Notes under the pieces: model-generated
The model's input: the letters and a program-made list of their open reading frames with translations, nothing else
Told to the model about the DNA's origin: nothing
Databases searched by the model: none
Shown: positions 24,395 to 32,080 of the stretch, piece after piece
How positions within the stretch are numbered: the stretch's first letter is position 1
Layout: each line of letters opens with the position of its first letter
Assembly (NCBI GenBank): GCA_019137195.1
Contig: JAGVSR010000171.1
Location: 1 to 34,249, forward strand
Length of the DNA: 34,249 nt
DNA from: Alphaproteobacteria bacterium
Lineage (GTDB): Bacteria; Pseudomonadota; Alphaproteobacteria; Rhizobiales; Hyphomicrobiaceae
Reading direction: 5' to 3'
Made by a program: the position numbers and the translations under genes

Positions 24395-24700
24395 ATGGCG
24401 AAGAAAAAGACAGAGCAACAGGAAAACGTGACCCTCAACGACGACCAGCTAAAGCAGGTCTGGGACTGGTGGGAAGGATGGGCGGACAAGGGCAATGAAC
24501 CGGCCAACGACTACGAGCGGCGCAGGTTTCAGTGCTACGATTCCGCGCTGAACGCTCTTGCCGTCCTCGAAGAAACTGCCGAAAGCGACAAGGATTTTGC
24601 GGGGTCGAGAGCATATGAAGCCATGCGCGACGAACTGCAAGCCAACAGGGACGTAGCGGCGGTCATGTGCGCCGAGTTTCTCGGAATCATCAATGAGTAA
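24395..24700 (+). CDS. Small acidic helical protein
   Basis: 101 residues. I chose the ATG at 24395 after AAAGGAAAAG; an upstream in-frame ATG at 24362 overlaps the previous stop (ATGA) and is an alternative start. The product is helical with many Glu, Asp, Trp and Ala. Not recognised. Confidence 0.55.
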   Translation: MAKKKTEQQENVTLNDDQLKQVWDWWEGWADKGNEPANDYERRRFQCYDSALNALAVLEETAESDKDFAGSRAYEAMRDELQANRDVAAVMCAEFLGIINE

Positions 24701-24733
24701 CTCGCTGTAATAAGGCCAGAAAAGGAGAATGAA

Positions 24734-25051
24734 ATGACAATCTACACAGAGTTTACAATTAAACCGGCGGATTCCGGATTCGGAATGTGGCAGCGCGGCG
24801 AAAAGACGGTCGGGCCGCAGACGAGCTATGCGTATCTATCTGATCTAGTCATGGCCGGCGAGTTGATCGCTCTGGCTGCTGCATTGGCGGATGAGGATTT
24901 CATCGAGGCCGGCATCGAGGATATTCGCGGTCGCATCTACAACGAACCCGGCATGATCTATTGTGTGCTCGGGGAAGAAGGCGACGGATCTCCCTGCGTG
25001 CGCTATTTCGGCGTGGACGAAGATGAAGTCCCGGAAGATTTTTTCGACTGA
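24734..25051 (+). CDS. Small acidic hypothetical protein
   Basis: 105 residues from an ATG after AAAAGGAGAATGAA. Strongly acidic, ending VDEDEVPEDFFD, and alpha/beta-like. It resembles the general size and charge of small phage anti-host or DNA-mimic proteins, but nothing specific is recognised. It is the last gene before the second non-coding region. Confidence 0.55.
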   Translation: MTIYTEFTIKPADSGFGMWQRGEKTVGPQTSYAYLSDLVMAGELIALAAALADEDFIEAGIEDIRGRIYNEPGMIYCVLGEEGDGSPCVRYFGVDEDEVPEDFFD

Positions 25052-25194
25052 GTTTGTCACAACAAACCGCGCCCGCCCGTGGGCCTTGTACGCGGGCAAC
25101 ACCCCGCGCCCGGCGGTTCCGGGCAAGGAGCAAAAGGAAAAGACAATGAAAACGCAAAGCAAAAAGAAAAGGAAAGCACGATGAAAACGCAAAG

Positions 25195-25304
25195 CAATCC
25201 CATAGGCACCCTATGGGGTGCCTTGGCGACCCTATAGGCACCCTGTAGGGTTGTGTAGCCATACATGACAGACAGAACAAACATACAGGACAGACATAAT
25301 CCCT
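25195..25304 (+). repeat. Palindromic repeat element, copy B
   Basis: CCCTATGGGG (25209), CCCTATAGG (25230) and CCCTGTAGGG (25241) palindromes and a GGTGCCTTGGCGACCC hairpin are followed by TGTGTAGCCATACA and GACAGA/ACATACA motifs ending in CATAATCCCTGAC. It matches copy A at 14595-14735 in order and orientation, with fewer tandem units. Confidence 0.85.
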
Positions 25305-25371
25305 GACCGTCCGTTATATTACTAAAACTATAGAGATGTATTATACAAATACGGCAAAGTGTCGGACGGTC
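25305..25371 (+). promoter_or_regulatory. Inverted repeat with AT-rich loop (operator/promoter or origin-like)
   Basis: GACCGTCCG (25305-25313) is perfectly inverted as CGGACGGTC (25363-25371), followed by an extra GGACGG. The 49-base loop is AT-rich with TTATATTACT, ACTATAGA and TATTATAC, which offers several -10-like boxes. A regulator site or replication/transfer element is possible. Confidence 0.45.
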
Positions 25372-25665
25372 GGACGGGTTAAAAATGGGTTGGCTTTGAA
25401 AACCAAAAAAGCAGGGAGAGAGGCGGGGAGCCACCATTGCGGGCGACAGGAGGCGGGCAGGACGAGTTTTTGCGGGAAAAACGGGTCGGGGGTAGGGTTG
25501 AGAGGGAAAACGCGCCAGAACGCATTTTTGGGGAAAACGGGAAAGGGGAGAGGATGCGAGGTGGAGAAGGTTGACGGTTTCGCCGTTTCTGACGTGCCAA
25601 AAAAGATAGCCGTTAACAAAAAATAGCTTGCCACTCCCCGCCAGCTTTGGCAGAACGTTGGCGGA

Positions 25666-26490
25666 ATGAAGGTTGCTCTGACCATCGGAATCAACAATTA
25701 CCTGACAGCGCCTCTTGCCGGTTGCGTTCAGGATGCGAGGGGCTGGGCGGCGTTTTTTGAGGACGCAGGGTTCGACGAGGTGACAACCCTGACAGACCGA
25801 GAAGCGAAACTTGCGAGGGTGACGAAGGAAATCCGCAAGATGCTGTCGAACGCAAAGGCGGGCGACGTGTTGCGGGTTCATTTTTCCGGTCACGGAACGA
25901 GGGTGCCGGACATTGACGGGGATGAACCGGACGGCATGGACGAGGCGTGGGTTCTGTTCGACGGCATTTGGCTGGACGACCACATTGACGAGATTCTTAC
26001 CGAGCTTCCCGACGGCGTTGACCTTGCAGTCATAAACGACAGTTGTCATTCCGGCGGTTCCACGCGCTCAACGGCTTTGCTTGGGGGGGAGCACCCCTAT
26101 GGTGTGCCGCGATTTATGCCGTACACAGCCGCTGTCACCGGTTCGGTGGAGAGCATGGCGAACTCCGTCCGCGCCATTTTTTCCGGTTCAAAGCCTTCTG
26201 CGCGGCGACGAGGCGGGCGGGCTTCTAGGGCGGCGCGGGCGCAGGAGCAGATGAATCACCTGTTGCTTGCCGGTGCGAAGCCGACCGAGCAGGCATGGGA
26301 TACGACCTTTGACGGCCAGCCTTGGGGGGCGTTGTCCTACCATGCGCTCGCGATCCTGAACGAGAAGCCGAACCTCACGTGGGACGAGCTTCACCGGCGA
26401 ATCCGCCAGCGCCTGCCGTCCCCCGACGCGCCGCAATCGCCGCAGTTGGAAGGCCCGGCCTCCGGCCTGTTGCGGAGGGTGAAGGGATGA
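25666..26490 (+). CDS. Metacaspase-like C14 family cysteine peptidase
   Basis: 274 residues. The caspase-hemoglobinase fold signatures are clear: the starting strand KVALTIGIN, the catalytic His76 in RVHFSGHGTR, and the catalytic Cys127 in INDSCHSGG. An Asp-rich loop (DIDGDEPDGMDEAW) sits between them, as in metacaspases, which cleave after Arg/Lys and often need calcium. A basic linker (about 180-205) follows. It is the first gene after element B and overlaps the methyltransferase gene by ATGA. In bacteria such peptidases can act in defence or cell death; its role in this phage is unknown. Confidence 0.85.
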   Translation: MKVALTIGINNYLTAPLAGCVQDARGWAAFFEDAGFDEVTTLTDREAKLARVTKEIRKMLSNAKAGDVLRVHFSGHGTRVPDIDGDEPDGMDEAWVLFDGIWLDDHIDEILTELPDGVDLAVINDSCHSGGSTRSTALLGGEHPYGVPRFMPYTAAVTGSVESMANSVRAIFSGSKPSARRRGGRASRAARAQEQMNHLLLAGAKPTEQAWDTTFDGQPWGALSYHALAILNEKPNLTWDELHRRIRQRLPSPDAPQSPQLEGPASGLLRRVKG

Positions 26491-27086
26491 ACCTCAAACG
26501 GGCAGATGTTCCTCGTGTGCCGCACGTGCCGTCGCAAGTCGAAGCGGCCATCGCCTACGTCGGGTCGCTCCCGTTGGCGTTCAAGGACTGGTCAATCGGG
26601 ACGAAAGGAATGCGCGACATGGTGGGGATGCTCCGTCTGTCGAACCCCGAGGCGTTCGAGGCCCGGGTCATGACCATTCTCGAAATCGGCACCTGCCGAA
26701 GCCTGACCGCCTGCCTGATGGCGCAGGTTGGCGTCGTCTACACGCTCGACGTGGCCCACTACCCCGAGACGAAGGCGATCCTGGAGAATGCCCCGGCCGG
26801 AACGCGCTCGCGGATCGTGCACGTGAACTCCGGCGACGCCGAGCGAGGCCGCGCGTTGCTGGCGCGAATGCGGTTCGACGCGGTTTTCATCGACGGTTGC
26901 CACAGATACGAGGCCGTCGTGAAGGACATCGAGTTCGCCGCGCCTCTTTCAGACGCGCTGATATTCCACGACTACGACGACCGGCATTCCGACGGCGTCG
27001 TCCGGGCGGTCGATGCGTTCGCCGCCTCCTGCCCGCTGGCGTTCGCCTCGAAAGACACCAGCCTCGCGTTCTGCCGCGTGCGATGA
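26487..27086 (+). CDS. Class I SAM-dependent methyltransferase (Methyltransf_24-like)
   Basis: 199 residues from the ATG overlapping the previous TGA. Motif I is ILEIGTCRS (64-72), the acidic end of strand 2 is in YTLDVAH (85-91), and FIDGCHRYEAVVKD (134-147) and LIFHDYDD (158-165) match the Methyltransf_24 layout often found beside glycosyltransferases. The substrate cannot be read from sequence; small molecule or sugar is typical. It is coupled by ATGA to the glycosyltransferase that follows. Confidence 0.75.
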   Translation: MNLKRADVPRVPHVPSQVEAAIAYVGSLPLAFKDWSIGTKGMRDMVGMLRLSNPEAFEARVMTILEIGTCRSLTACLMAQVGVVYTLDVAHYPETKAILENAPAGTRSRIVHVNSGDAERGRALLARMRFDAVFIDGCHRYEAVVKDIEFAAPLSDALIFHDYDDRHSDGVVRAVDAFAASCPLAFASKDTSLAFCRVR

Positions 27087-28510
27087 ACTCGGAGCGCGTT
27101 ATTGCCTACACCGTCTGCACGGGCGGATACGACTTGGTTCAACCGCCCCCTCCCGACACTTCGGGCGTCCGGTGGATCCTGTTCACGGACGGCGACCCTG
27201 TGGACGGCTATGAAACCGTCCGCGTTCCATCCTGCGACCGCAAGGGTTCGCGCCTGTGGAAAATGCTTCCGCACCGGCATCTGCCGCCGCACGACGTAAG
27301 CGTCTACTTCGATGCCTGCCACAAATGGCGGGAAAGTCCGCGCGCCATGCTCGACCAGCTGCCGACAGGCGCGGAATGGATCGGCTCGCGCCACCAGTCC
27401 GCGAGGAACGTGTGGGAACACGCGCACCAAGTCCTGCGGTTCGATCTGGACGTGCGCGACGCCGTGGCACGGACGCTGCGCCTGTACGTCGGCATCGAGG
27501 CGGATTGCGCCTGCATTCCAATGACCGAAAACAACGTGATCGTGCGCCGGAACACGCCCGCCGTGGCGCGATGCAACGAGGAATGGCACCGGCTTTACAC
27601 CGAAACCCCATGCGTGAGGGATCAAATGACGCTTCCGATGGCCTTCCTGCTGTCCGGCGTGAGGCCGGCGACCATGCCGTTCAGCGGCCGGAACAATCGG
27701 TTCTACAACGGATTTCTCAAACACGCGAACAACGAACAGCGCAAGGTGCGATGCCGACGAACTGGGCCGGTCGTCGTGGCGACGGTTTCCGTTCCGCCTG
27801 ACCCCGTGTTCGCTCACACCCGCCCGTGGATGGAGCGGTTCTGCCGCGAGCACGGCTACGTGTTCGAGGTAATCACCGAGCAAGGGCCGCACCGTTCGGC
27901 GCACTGGACGAAGTTCGAGGCCGGCCGATTCTTCGAGCAGTACAACGCCCGCGCCGTCCTGCTGCTCGACTCCGACATTCTCATCAAGCCCGGTTCGCCG
28001 TCCCCAGTGGATCTCGAACCGAAGTCCGGCGTGTGGGCATTCAATTCCATGACGCTTGATTACATGGTGCCATGCGCCCAGGAGCAGATGGAACTGTTCG
28101 AGAAAACGGCCCGCCATGAAATGCAGTCCATCCCGCCGTGTCCGCACTACATGAACAGCGGCGTGGTGCTCGTGTGGGACGATGCGGAGGACTTTTTCGC
28201 GCCGCTTCCGTTTGAATCGCCAGTGTCCACGACTAGGAACTGGCCTCGCTTCGACGACCAGAACATGATGAACCACCGCGCCCGCGGGCGTTTCCGCGAG
28301 CTGCCGCGCTCGTGGAATTTCGGTCATCCGGGGCGAACGGGCAATATGGACCGCATGAAAATGCGCGATATTTTCTTCTTGCATCTGAACGGCGCGGATG
28401 ACAAGGTGCGAACCGTAGAGGAAATGCTGAAGTGGGAATGCTTCAAAACATCGACGAATACGGTGCGGAATGAGCGAGAAGAAAACAGCCAAGGCGAAAC
28501 TGGGGATTGA
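27083..28510 (+). CDS. Two-domain glycosyltransferase
   Basis: 475 residues, apparently two glycosyltransferase-type domains. The first (about 1-230) has IAYTVCTGGYD, SCDRKGSRLWKMLPH and VYFDACHKW, similar to TOD1/DUF616-type transferases. The second (about 232-460) begins VVVATVSVPPD and carries a DSD motif near residues 296-298 (LLLDSDILIKPG), then HYMNSGVVLVW and FDDQNMMNH, as in GT8/GT34-like enzymes using nucleotide sugars and a divalent metal. Targets may be phage structural protein, DNA or cell surface. It overlaps the ParB-radical SAM gene by 41 bases. Confidence 0.7.
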   Translation: MNSERVIAYTVCTGGYDLVQPPPPDTSGVRWILFTDGDPVDGYETVRVPSCDRKGSRLWKMLPHRHLPPHDVSVYFDACHKWRESPRAMLDQLPTGAEWIGSRHQSARNVWEHAHQVLRFDLDVRDAVARTLRLYVGIEADCACIPMTENNVIVRRNTPAVARCNEEWHRLYTETPCVRDQMTLPMAFLLSGVRPATMPFSGRNNRFYNGFLKHANNEQRKVRCRRTGPVVVATVSVPPDPVFAHTRPWMERFCREHGYVFEVITEQGPHRSAHWTKFEAGRFFEQYNARAVLLLDSDILIKPGSPSPVDLEPKSGVWAFNSMTLDYMVPCAQEQMELFEKTARHEMQSIPPCPHYMNSGVVLVWDDAEDFFAPLPFESPVSTTRNWPRFDDQNMMNHRARGRFRELPRSWNFGHPGRTGNMDRMKMRDIFFLHLNGADDKVRTVEEMLKWECFKTSTNTVRNEREENSQGETGD

Positions 28511-30044
28511 ATACGTCCCGACCGACAAGTTGATTCCCTACGCTCGCAACGCCAAGACCCACTCGCCCGAACAAGTCGCCGCCATCGCCGGTTCCATTCG
28601 GGAGTTTGGTTTCAACAACCCAGTCCTGATCGACCCCGAGAACGGAATCATCGCCGGACATGGCCGCGTCCTCGCCGCGCAAAAGCTGGAACTGGCCGAC
28701 GTGCCGTGCATCCGGCTTGGCCATTTGACGGAAGCGCAGAAGCGGGCCTACATCCTCGCGGACAACAAGCTCGCGGAATACGGCTCCGGTTGGGACAACC
28801 GGATGCTCGCGCTTGAACTCGACCAACTGCTTGCAGACGGGTTCAAGCCCCTCGATCTTGGGTTCGACGCTGGCGACATGGGAAAGCTGTCGAAGGATTT
28901 TCTCGACCTCGAAAACCCCGTTGGCTGGAACGAGGACATGATTCCGGTTCAGGCCGAAGAACGAACGAGCGCGAACAACGCCGATGTCACCGACAACACC
29001 TATTGCGCGTTCCGCAATTCCAAGTGCATCGACCTTGTGACTGGCCCTTGCCTTCATGCGTGTGCCTACTGCTTCGTTCGGACATCCAAGGCTGGACTCG
29101 GGCAGAAGGGGTTGAAAAATCTTTCCGACGCTGCGCTGAAAAAGGCCATACAGGAGGTCGTCACCAATAACTCCAAGATGCTCACGCTCGGGAACTGCAT
29201 GGACCCGTGCATCAAGCCTGCGCGTGAACTGCTTGGGAAAGCCCTGCGGCTCTCCACCGAAAACGGCATCTTTACCGAACTGCAAACCAAAGACCCCGGC
29301 GCCGCGCTGGCGGTGATTCGGGAAAACAAGATTCCGGTTGAACTCGTTTCGGTAAAAGCGTCGTTCTCGATGCTGGACGACGAAGGTGGCAAGGCGGCAG
29401 AACCGGGTGCGCCGTTGGTGTCGGCCAGGATCGCGGCCATGGCCGAACTTTCCGACATGGGCGTTGACGTTCTGTTCCGCCATTGTCCGCTCATTTTTGG
29501 GTACATCCCGCAGAACCTTGGGGAGATCGTCGCCAACAGCAAGGCTCTGGCCTACTTCTTTGAGCCGTTGCGGTTGGCCGCGACCACCATCGCCCATAAC
29601 GTGCCGCTCGGAAAGTCCATGACTCGGCACGGGGGCGATTTGTACAAGTGGCTCGACACCTATATGCTCAAAGACGACTCCGGGAAAATCGTCATGTACG
29701 GGGCCATGCACTACTACAGCTACGACCGCGACGCGATATTCCCCGAACTGGACGCGGCCATGCAGAGTGTGACGGAACGGGGAATCCCGTTCACGGCCTG
29801 CACGGGGTTCTATGGCCTCGCTCTCGAAAAGTACAACACGACCGGGATTCCGTACGGGTGCTGGACGGCCAACAGGGAAAAGGCCGGCATCGCCACCGAA
29901 AACAACGCTTTGCATTGTCGAATCTGCCAACAGCGCATGAACGAGGTTCGCCCGTCCATGCTTCGCGACCTGCCGGAGGACGAGATGGTTCTTGAACTTG
30001 ACCGCATCCAGCAGGCAAACCTTCCGATTTATAAAGAAATGTAG
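28470..30044 (+). CDS. ParB-like domain fused to SplB-like radical SAM domain
   Basis: 524 residues. Residues about 14-110 form a ParB/Sulfiredoxin-like domain: a VPTDKLIPYARNAKTH start, GSIREFGFNNPVLID, and the GHGRVLAA signature at 63-70. After a linker, C194-x3-C198-x2-C201 (CLHACAYC) is the radical SAM 4Fe-4S motif. VELVSVKASFSMLDD and EPGAPLVSARIAAMAEL (about 291-327) resemble the COG1533/SplB 'DNA repair photolyase' family. A later CRIC pair (483-486) may bind a second cluster or zinc. ParB-like domains in phages are usually fused to DNA methyltransferases, as in the gene at 30316, so a radical-based DNA modification or repair role is suggested. That role is inference. Confidence 0.8.
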   Translation: MSEKKTAKAKLGIEYVPTDKLIPYARNAKTHSPEQVAAIAGSIREFGFNNPVLIDPENGIIAGHGRVLAAQKLELADVPCIRLGHLTEAQKRAYILADNKLAEYGSGWDNRMLALELDQLLADGFKPLDLGFDAGDMGKLSKDFLDLENPVGWNEDMIPVQAEERTSANNADVTDNTYCAFRNSKCIDLVTGPCLHACAYCFVRTSKAGLGQKGLKNLSDAALKKAIQEVVTNNSKMLTLGNCMDPCIKPARELLGKALRLSTENGIFTELQTKDPGAALAVIRENKIPVELVSVKASFSMLDDEGGKAAEPGAPLVSARIAAMAELSDMGVDVLFRHCPLIFGYIPQNLGEIVANSKALAYFFEPLRLAATTIAHNVPLGKSMTRHGGDLYKWLDTYMLKDDSGKIVMYGAMHYYSYDRDAIFPELDAAMQSVTERGIPFTACTGFYGLALEKYNTTGIPYGCWTANREKAGIATENNALHCRICQQRMNEVRPSMLRDLPEDEMVLELDRIQQANLPIYKEM

Positions 30045-30062
30045 AGAGGGGGTGAATTAGTC

Positions 30063-30221
30063 ATGGCAACTTGTGGAGGCTCCGGAAAGGGCGGGACGAA
30101 AAAGATCACGTCGAAGCGTAGCAAGGCGTATCTCGCGAAGGTTTCGAAGAACTCGATCAACCCCCGCCAGCGGCGTAGAGCCGCGGCTTCGCTGGGCATC
30201 AAGAAACGCGTGCGCAAGTAA
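30063..30221 (+). CDS. Tiny basic protein (52 aa)
   Basis: A short frame from an ATG with AGAGGGGG upstream. The product starts MATCGGSGKGGTKK and is full of Lys, Arg and Ser with few acidic residues, so nucleic-acid binding is likely. It sits between the two ParB-domain genes and ahead of a terminator. No family recognised. Confidence 0.6.
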   Translation: MATCGGSGKGGTKKITSKRSKAYLAKVSKNSINPRQRRRAAASLGIKKRVRK

Positions 30222-30242
30222 TCGCCCTCGGGCGGTTGCACC

Positions 30243-30279
30243 GAACCTCTCGCCGTAACTGGCGGGGGGTTCTTTTTGT
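30243..30279 (+). terminator. Rho-independent terminator
   Basis: GAACCTCTCGCC pairs with GGCGGGGGGTTC (including G-U pairs) around GTAACT, followed by CTTTTTG. It ends the transcript that includes the metacaspase, methyltransferase, glycosyltransferase and ParB-radical SAM genes. Confidence 0.75.
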
Positions 30280-30315
30280 CTTGTAGATAAGCCGCGCCCG
30301 TGCTAGATGTGAACC

Positions 30316-31560
30316 ATGAACAAACCTGCGGTCGAAATGGTGGCGACGGACAAGCTGATTCCGTATGCCAGAAACGCCAAAAAGCACGACGAGGCCCAAG
30401 TTGCCCTCATAGCCGGTTCAATCCGCCAATTCGGGTTCAACAACCCTATTCTCATAGCGGAGGACAACGGGATCGTGGCCGGCCACGGGCGGGTGCTGGC
30501 GGCTATGAAGTTGGGGCTGGCGGAAGTGCCGTGCATCCGCCTGTCGCACCTGGACGAGAACCAGCGGCGGGCCTACATCTTGGCCGACAACCGGCTTGCG
30601 GAACTCGGTGGCGGGTGGGACTTGGATATGCTGGCTGCGGAAATGGACGCGCTCGGAGAGGTTGAGATCGACGTGGGAGAACTTGGGTTCGACGAGGCGT
30701 TTCTTTCGCTGATGGATCTCACCGAAACCGAAAGCGAAGTTGACGCAGAGGCGCAAATCGACAAGGCCGAAGAACTGCGCGTCAAGTGGGGCGTTGAAAG
30801 CGGGCAGCTGTGGCAGTTAGGTGAGCATCGCCTGATTTGCGGGGACTGCACGGATAAAGCGGTGGTGGAGAAGGTGATGCAGAATGAACGAGCTGCGATC
30901 ACTTTCACAAGTCCGCCATATAACGCGGGTGTTTCCGCTAAGTTGCGCGGAAACACAAGCATTGACGACAATTTATACAAGAACGAATACAACGACAACA
31001 AACCGCAAATTGAATACTTGGAATTATTGCAAAATTTTACCTCTCAGTCATTGTTGGCTAGCGAATATGTGTTCGTGAATATTCAGTTTTTATCAGGCAA
31101 TAAAAGGGCGTTTGTTGATTACTTGAACGTGTTTCGAGACCAATTAGCAGACATTGCGATTTGGGACAAGGTACACGCTGCGCCTGCTGCGGCGCAGCGT
31201 GTAATGGATTCGAGGTTTGAGTTCGTTCTGATATTTTCGGAAAAAGCAAATAGGGCGATAGGCACGCGAGAATTCAGGGGGATGGTACATAACGTTTATA
31301 CCGGCAACCCACAGCGCCACAACGATTATGCAGGATCGCACGCAGCGACATTTCCTGTTGATTTTCCTGAGCATTTTATCAATACGTTCACTAACGATAA
31401 CGAGTTGATTTTTGAACCTTTTTGTGGCACTGGTACAACCATTATCGCTTGCGAGCGGTTAGGGCGCAAATGTCGAGCGGTTGAGATAAGTCCAGCCTAC
31501 GTTGCAGTAGCAATTCAGCGCTGGGTTGACGTGACTGGCAAAGAGCCCGTGCTGATTTGA
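30316..31560 (+). CDS. ParB-like domain fused to DNA methyltransferase (beta-class)
   Basis: 414 residues. Residues about 6-105 are a ParB-like domain closely related to that at 28470 (TDKLIPYARNAKKH, FGFNNPILI, GHGRVLAA). The methyltransferase follows with catalytic TSPPYN at 198-203 before the SAM-binding FEPFCGTGTT at 366-375, the motif order of beta-class amino-methyltransferases. SPPY suggests N4-cytosine or N6-adenine. Sequence from about 30880 to 31540 is markedly more AT-rich than the ParB part, suggesting that the catalytic/target half was acquired separately. Likely role: protection of phage DNA from restriction. It starts after a terminator, with a weak ribosome binding site. Confidence 0.88.
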   Translation: MNKPAVEMVATDKLIPYARNAKKHDEAQVALIAGSIRQFGFNNPILIAEDNGIVAGHGRVLAAMKLGLAEVPCIRLSHLDENQRRAYILADNRLAELGGGWDLDMLAAEMDALGEVEIDVGELGFDEAFLSLMDLTETESEVDAEAQIDKAEELRVKWGVESGQLWQLGEHRLICGDCTDKAVVEKVMQNERAAITFTSPPYNAGVSAKLRGNTSIDDNLYKNEYNDNKPQIEYLELLQNFTSQSLLASEYVFVNIQFLSGNKRAFVDYLNVFRDQLADIAIWDKVHAAPAAAQRVMDSRFEFVLIFSEKANRAIGTREFRGMVHNVYTGNPQRHNDYAGSHAATFPVDFPEHFINTFTNDNELIFEPFCGTGTTIIACERLGRKCRAVEISPAYVAVAIQRWVDVTGKEPVLI

Positions 31561-31561
31561 C

Positions 31562-32080
31562 ATGGGCCGCCCACCACTCAATGTGAATCCCGACGACGTG
31601 CGGAAGCTCGCCGCGATCAACTGCACCGACAAGGAAATTGCCGCATTCTGCCAATGTTCGGAGGGATACCTGCGGACCAATATGCGCGACGCGCTCGACC
31701 AAGGCCGCGCCATGTGCAAGGTTTCCATCAAGCGCAAGCTGTGGGAGGCCATGAACAAGGGCAACATAGCCGCGGCCATTTTTCTAGGCAAGGCCGTATG
31801 CGGAATGCGCGAAGTGTCCGAAATGATCGTAGGCGGGAAGTCGGCGGTGGAGGAAATGACAGACGATGAACTACGAGAGCGTACTGAACGAATACGAGCT
31901 TTGCGAGATGCCCGAAAGCGAGCTGGAGAGGCTGGAGCGCCAGCTTATGATCGAATGCGAGGCGAGGACGGCGAGGCGCGACCTGTTGAGCTTCATCCAG
32001 TTCGTCTGGTGGAAACCGACGCCGCTGATAATAGGCCGTCACACGATGGCGCTATGCGACCGGCTGACGAGGGCGGTTGA
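31562..32080 (+). CDS. Small terminase subunit-like protein
   Basis: 172 residues starting two bases after the methyltransferase. The first 60 residues (NPDDVRKLAAINCTDKEIAAFCQCSEGYLRTNMRDAL) fit a helix-turn-helix DNA-recognition domain, followed by a helical central region. Small terminase subunits bind the packaging site and are encoded just before the large subunit. The C-terminal third overlaps the next gene by 215 bases and is low in recognisable structure, so the real end may be earlier. Confidence 0.7.
   Translation: MGRPPLNVNPDDVRKLAAINCTDKEIAAFCQCSEGYLRTNMRDALDQGRAMCKVSIKRKLWEAMNKGNIAAAIFLGKAVCGMREVSEMIVGGKSAVEEMTDDELRERTERIRALRDARKRAGEAGAPAYDRMRGEDGEARPVELHPVRLVETDAADNRPSHDGAMRPADEGG

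Larger units (their letters stand above)
25052..25665 (+). other. Non-coding region between early and metacaspase modules
   Basis: About 610 bases. In order: a short GC-rich hairpin zone; two direct repeats of ATGAAAACGCAAAGCAA (25146-25162 and 25181-25197), the first preceded by a ribosome binding site and opening a 12-codon frame; repeat element B (25195-25304); an inverted repeat with AT-rich loop (25305-25371); and a purine/G-rich tract to about 25600. Open frames here lack good starts and codon bias. Confidence 0.65.

Noticed and set aside
25336-25626. Open frame of 96 codons after element B
   Set aside because: No ribosome binding site, Lys/Gly-rich unpatterned product in a purine-rich stretch; more likely leader DNA.
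26972-29930. Long open frames on the minus strand (about 500 codons each) opposite the glycosyltransferase and ParB-radical SAM genes
   Set aside because: They mirror strongly supported + strand genes, show no domain motifs, and arise from high GC at third positions.
30281-30309. Promoter TTGTAG-17-TAGATG upstream of the ParB-methyltransferase
   Set aside because: Spacing is right but both boxes match weakly and the start would leave almost no leader; too weak to list as a feature.
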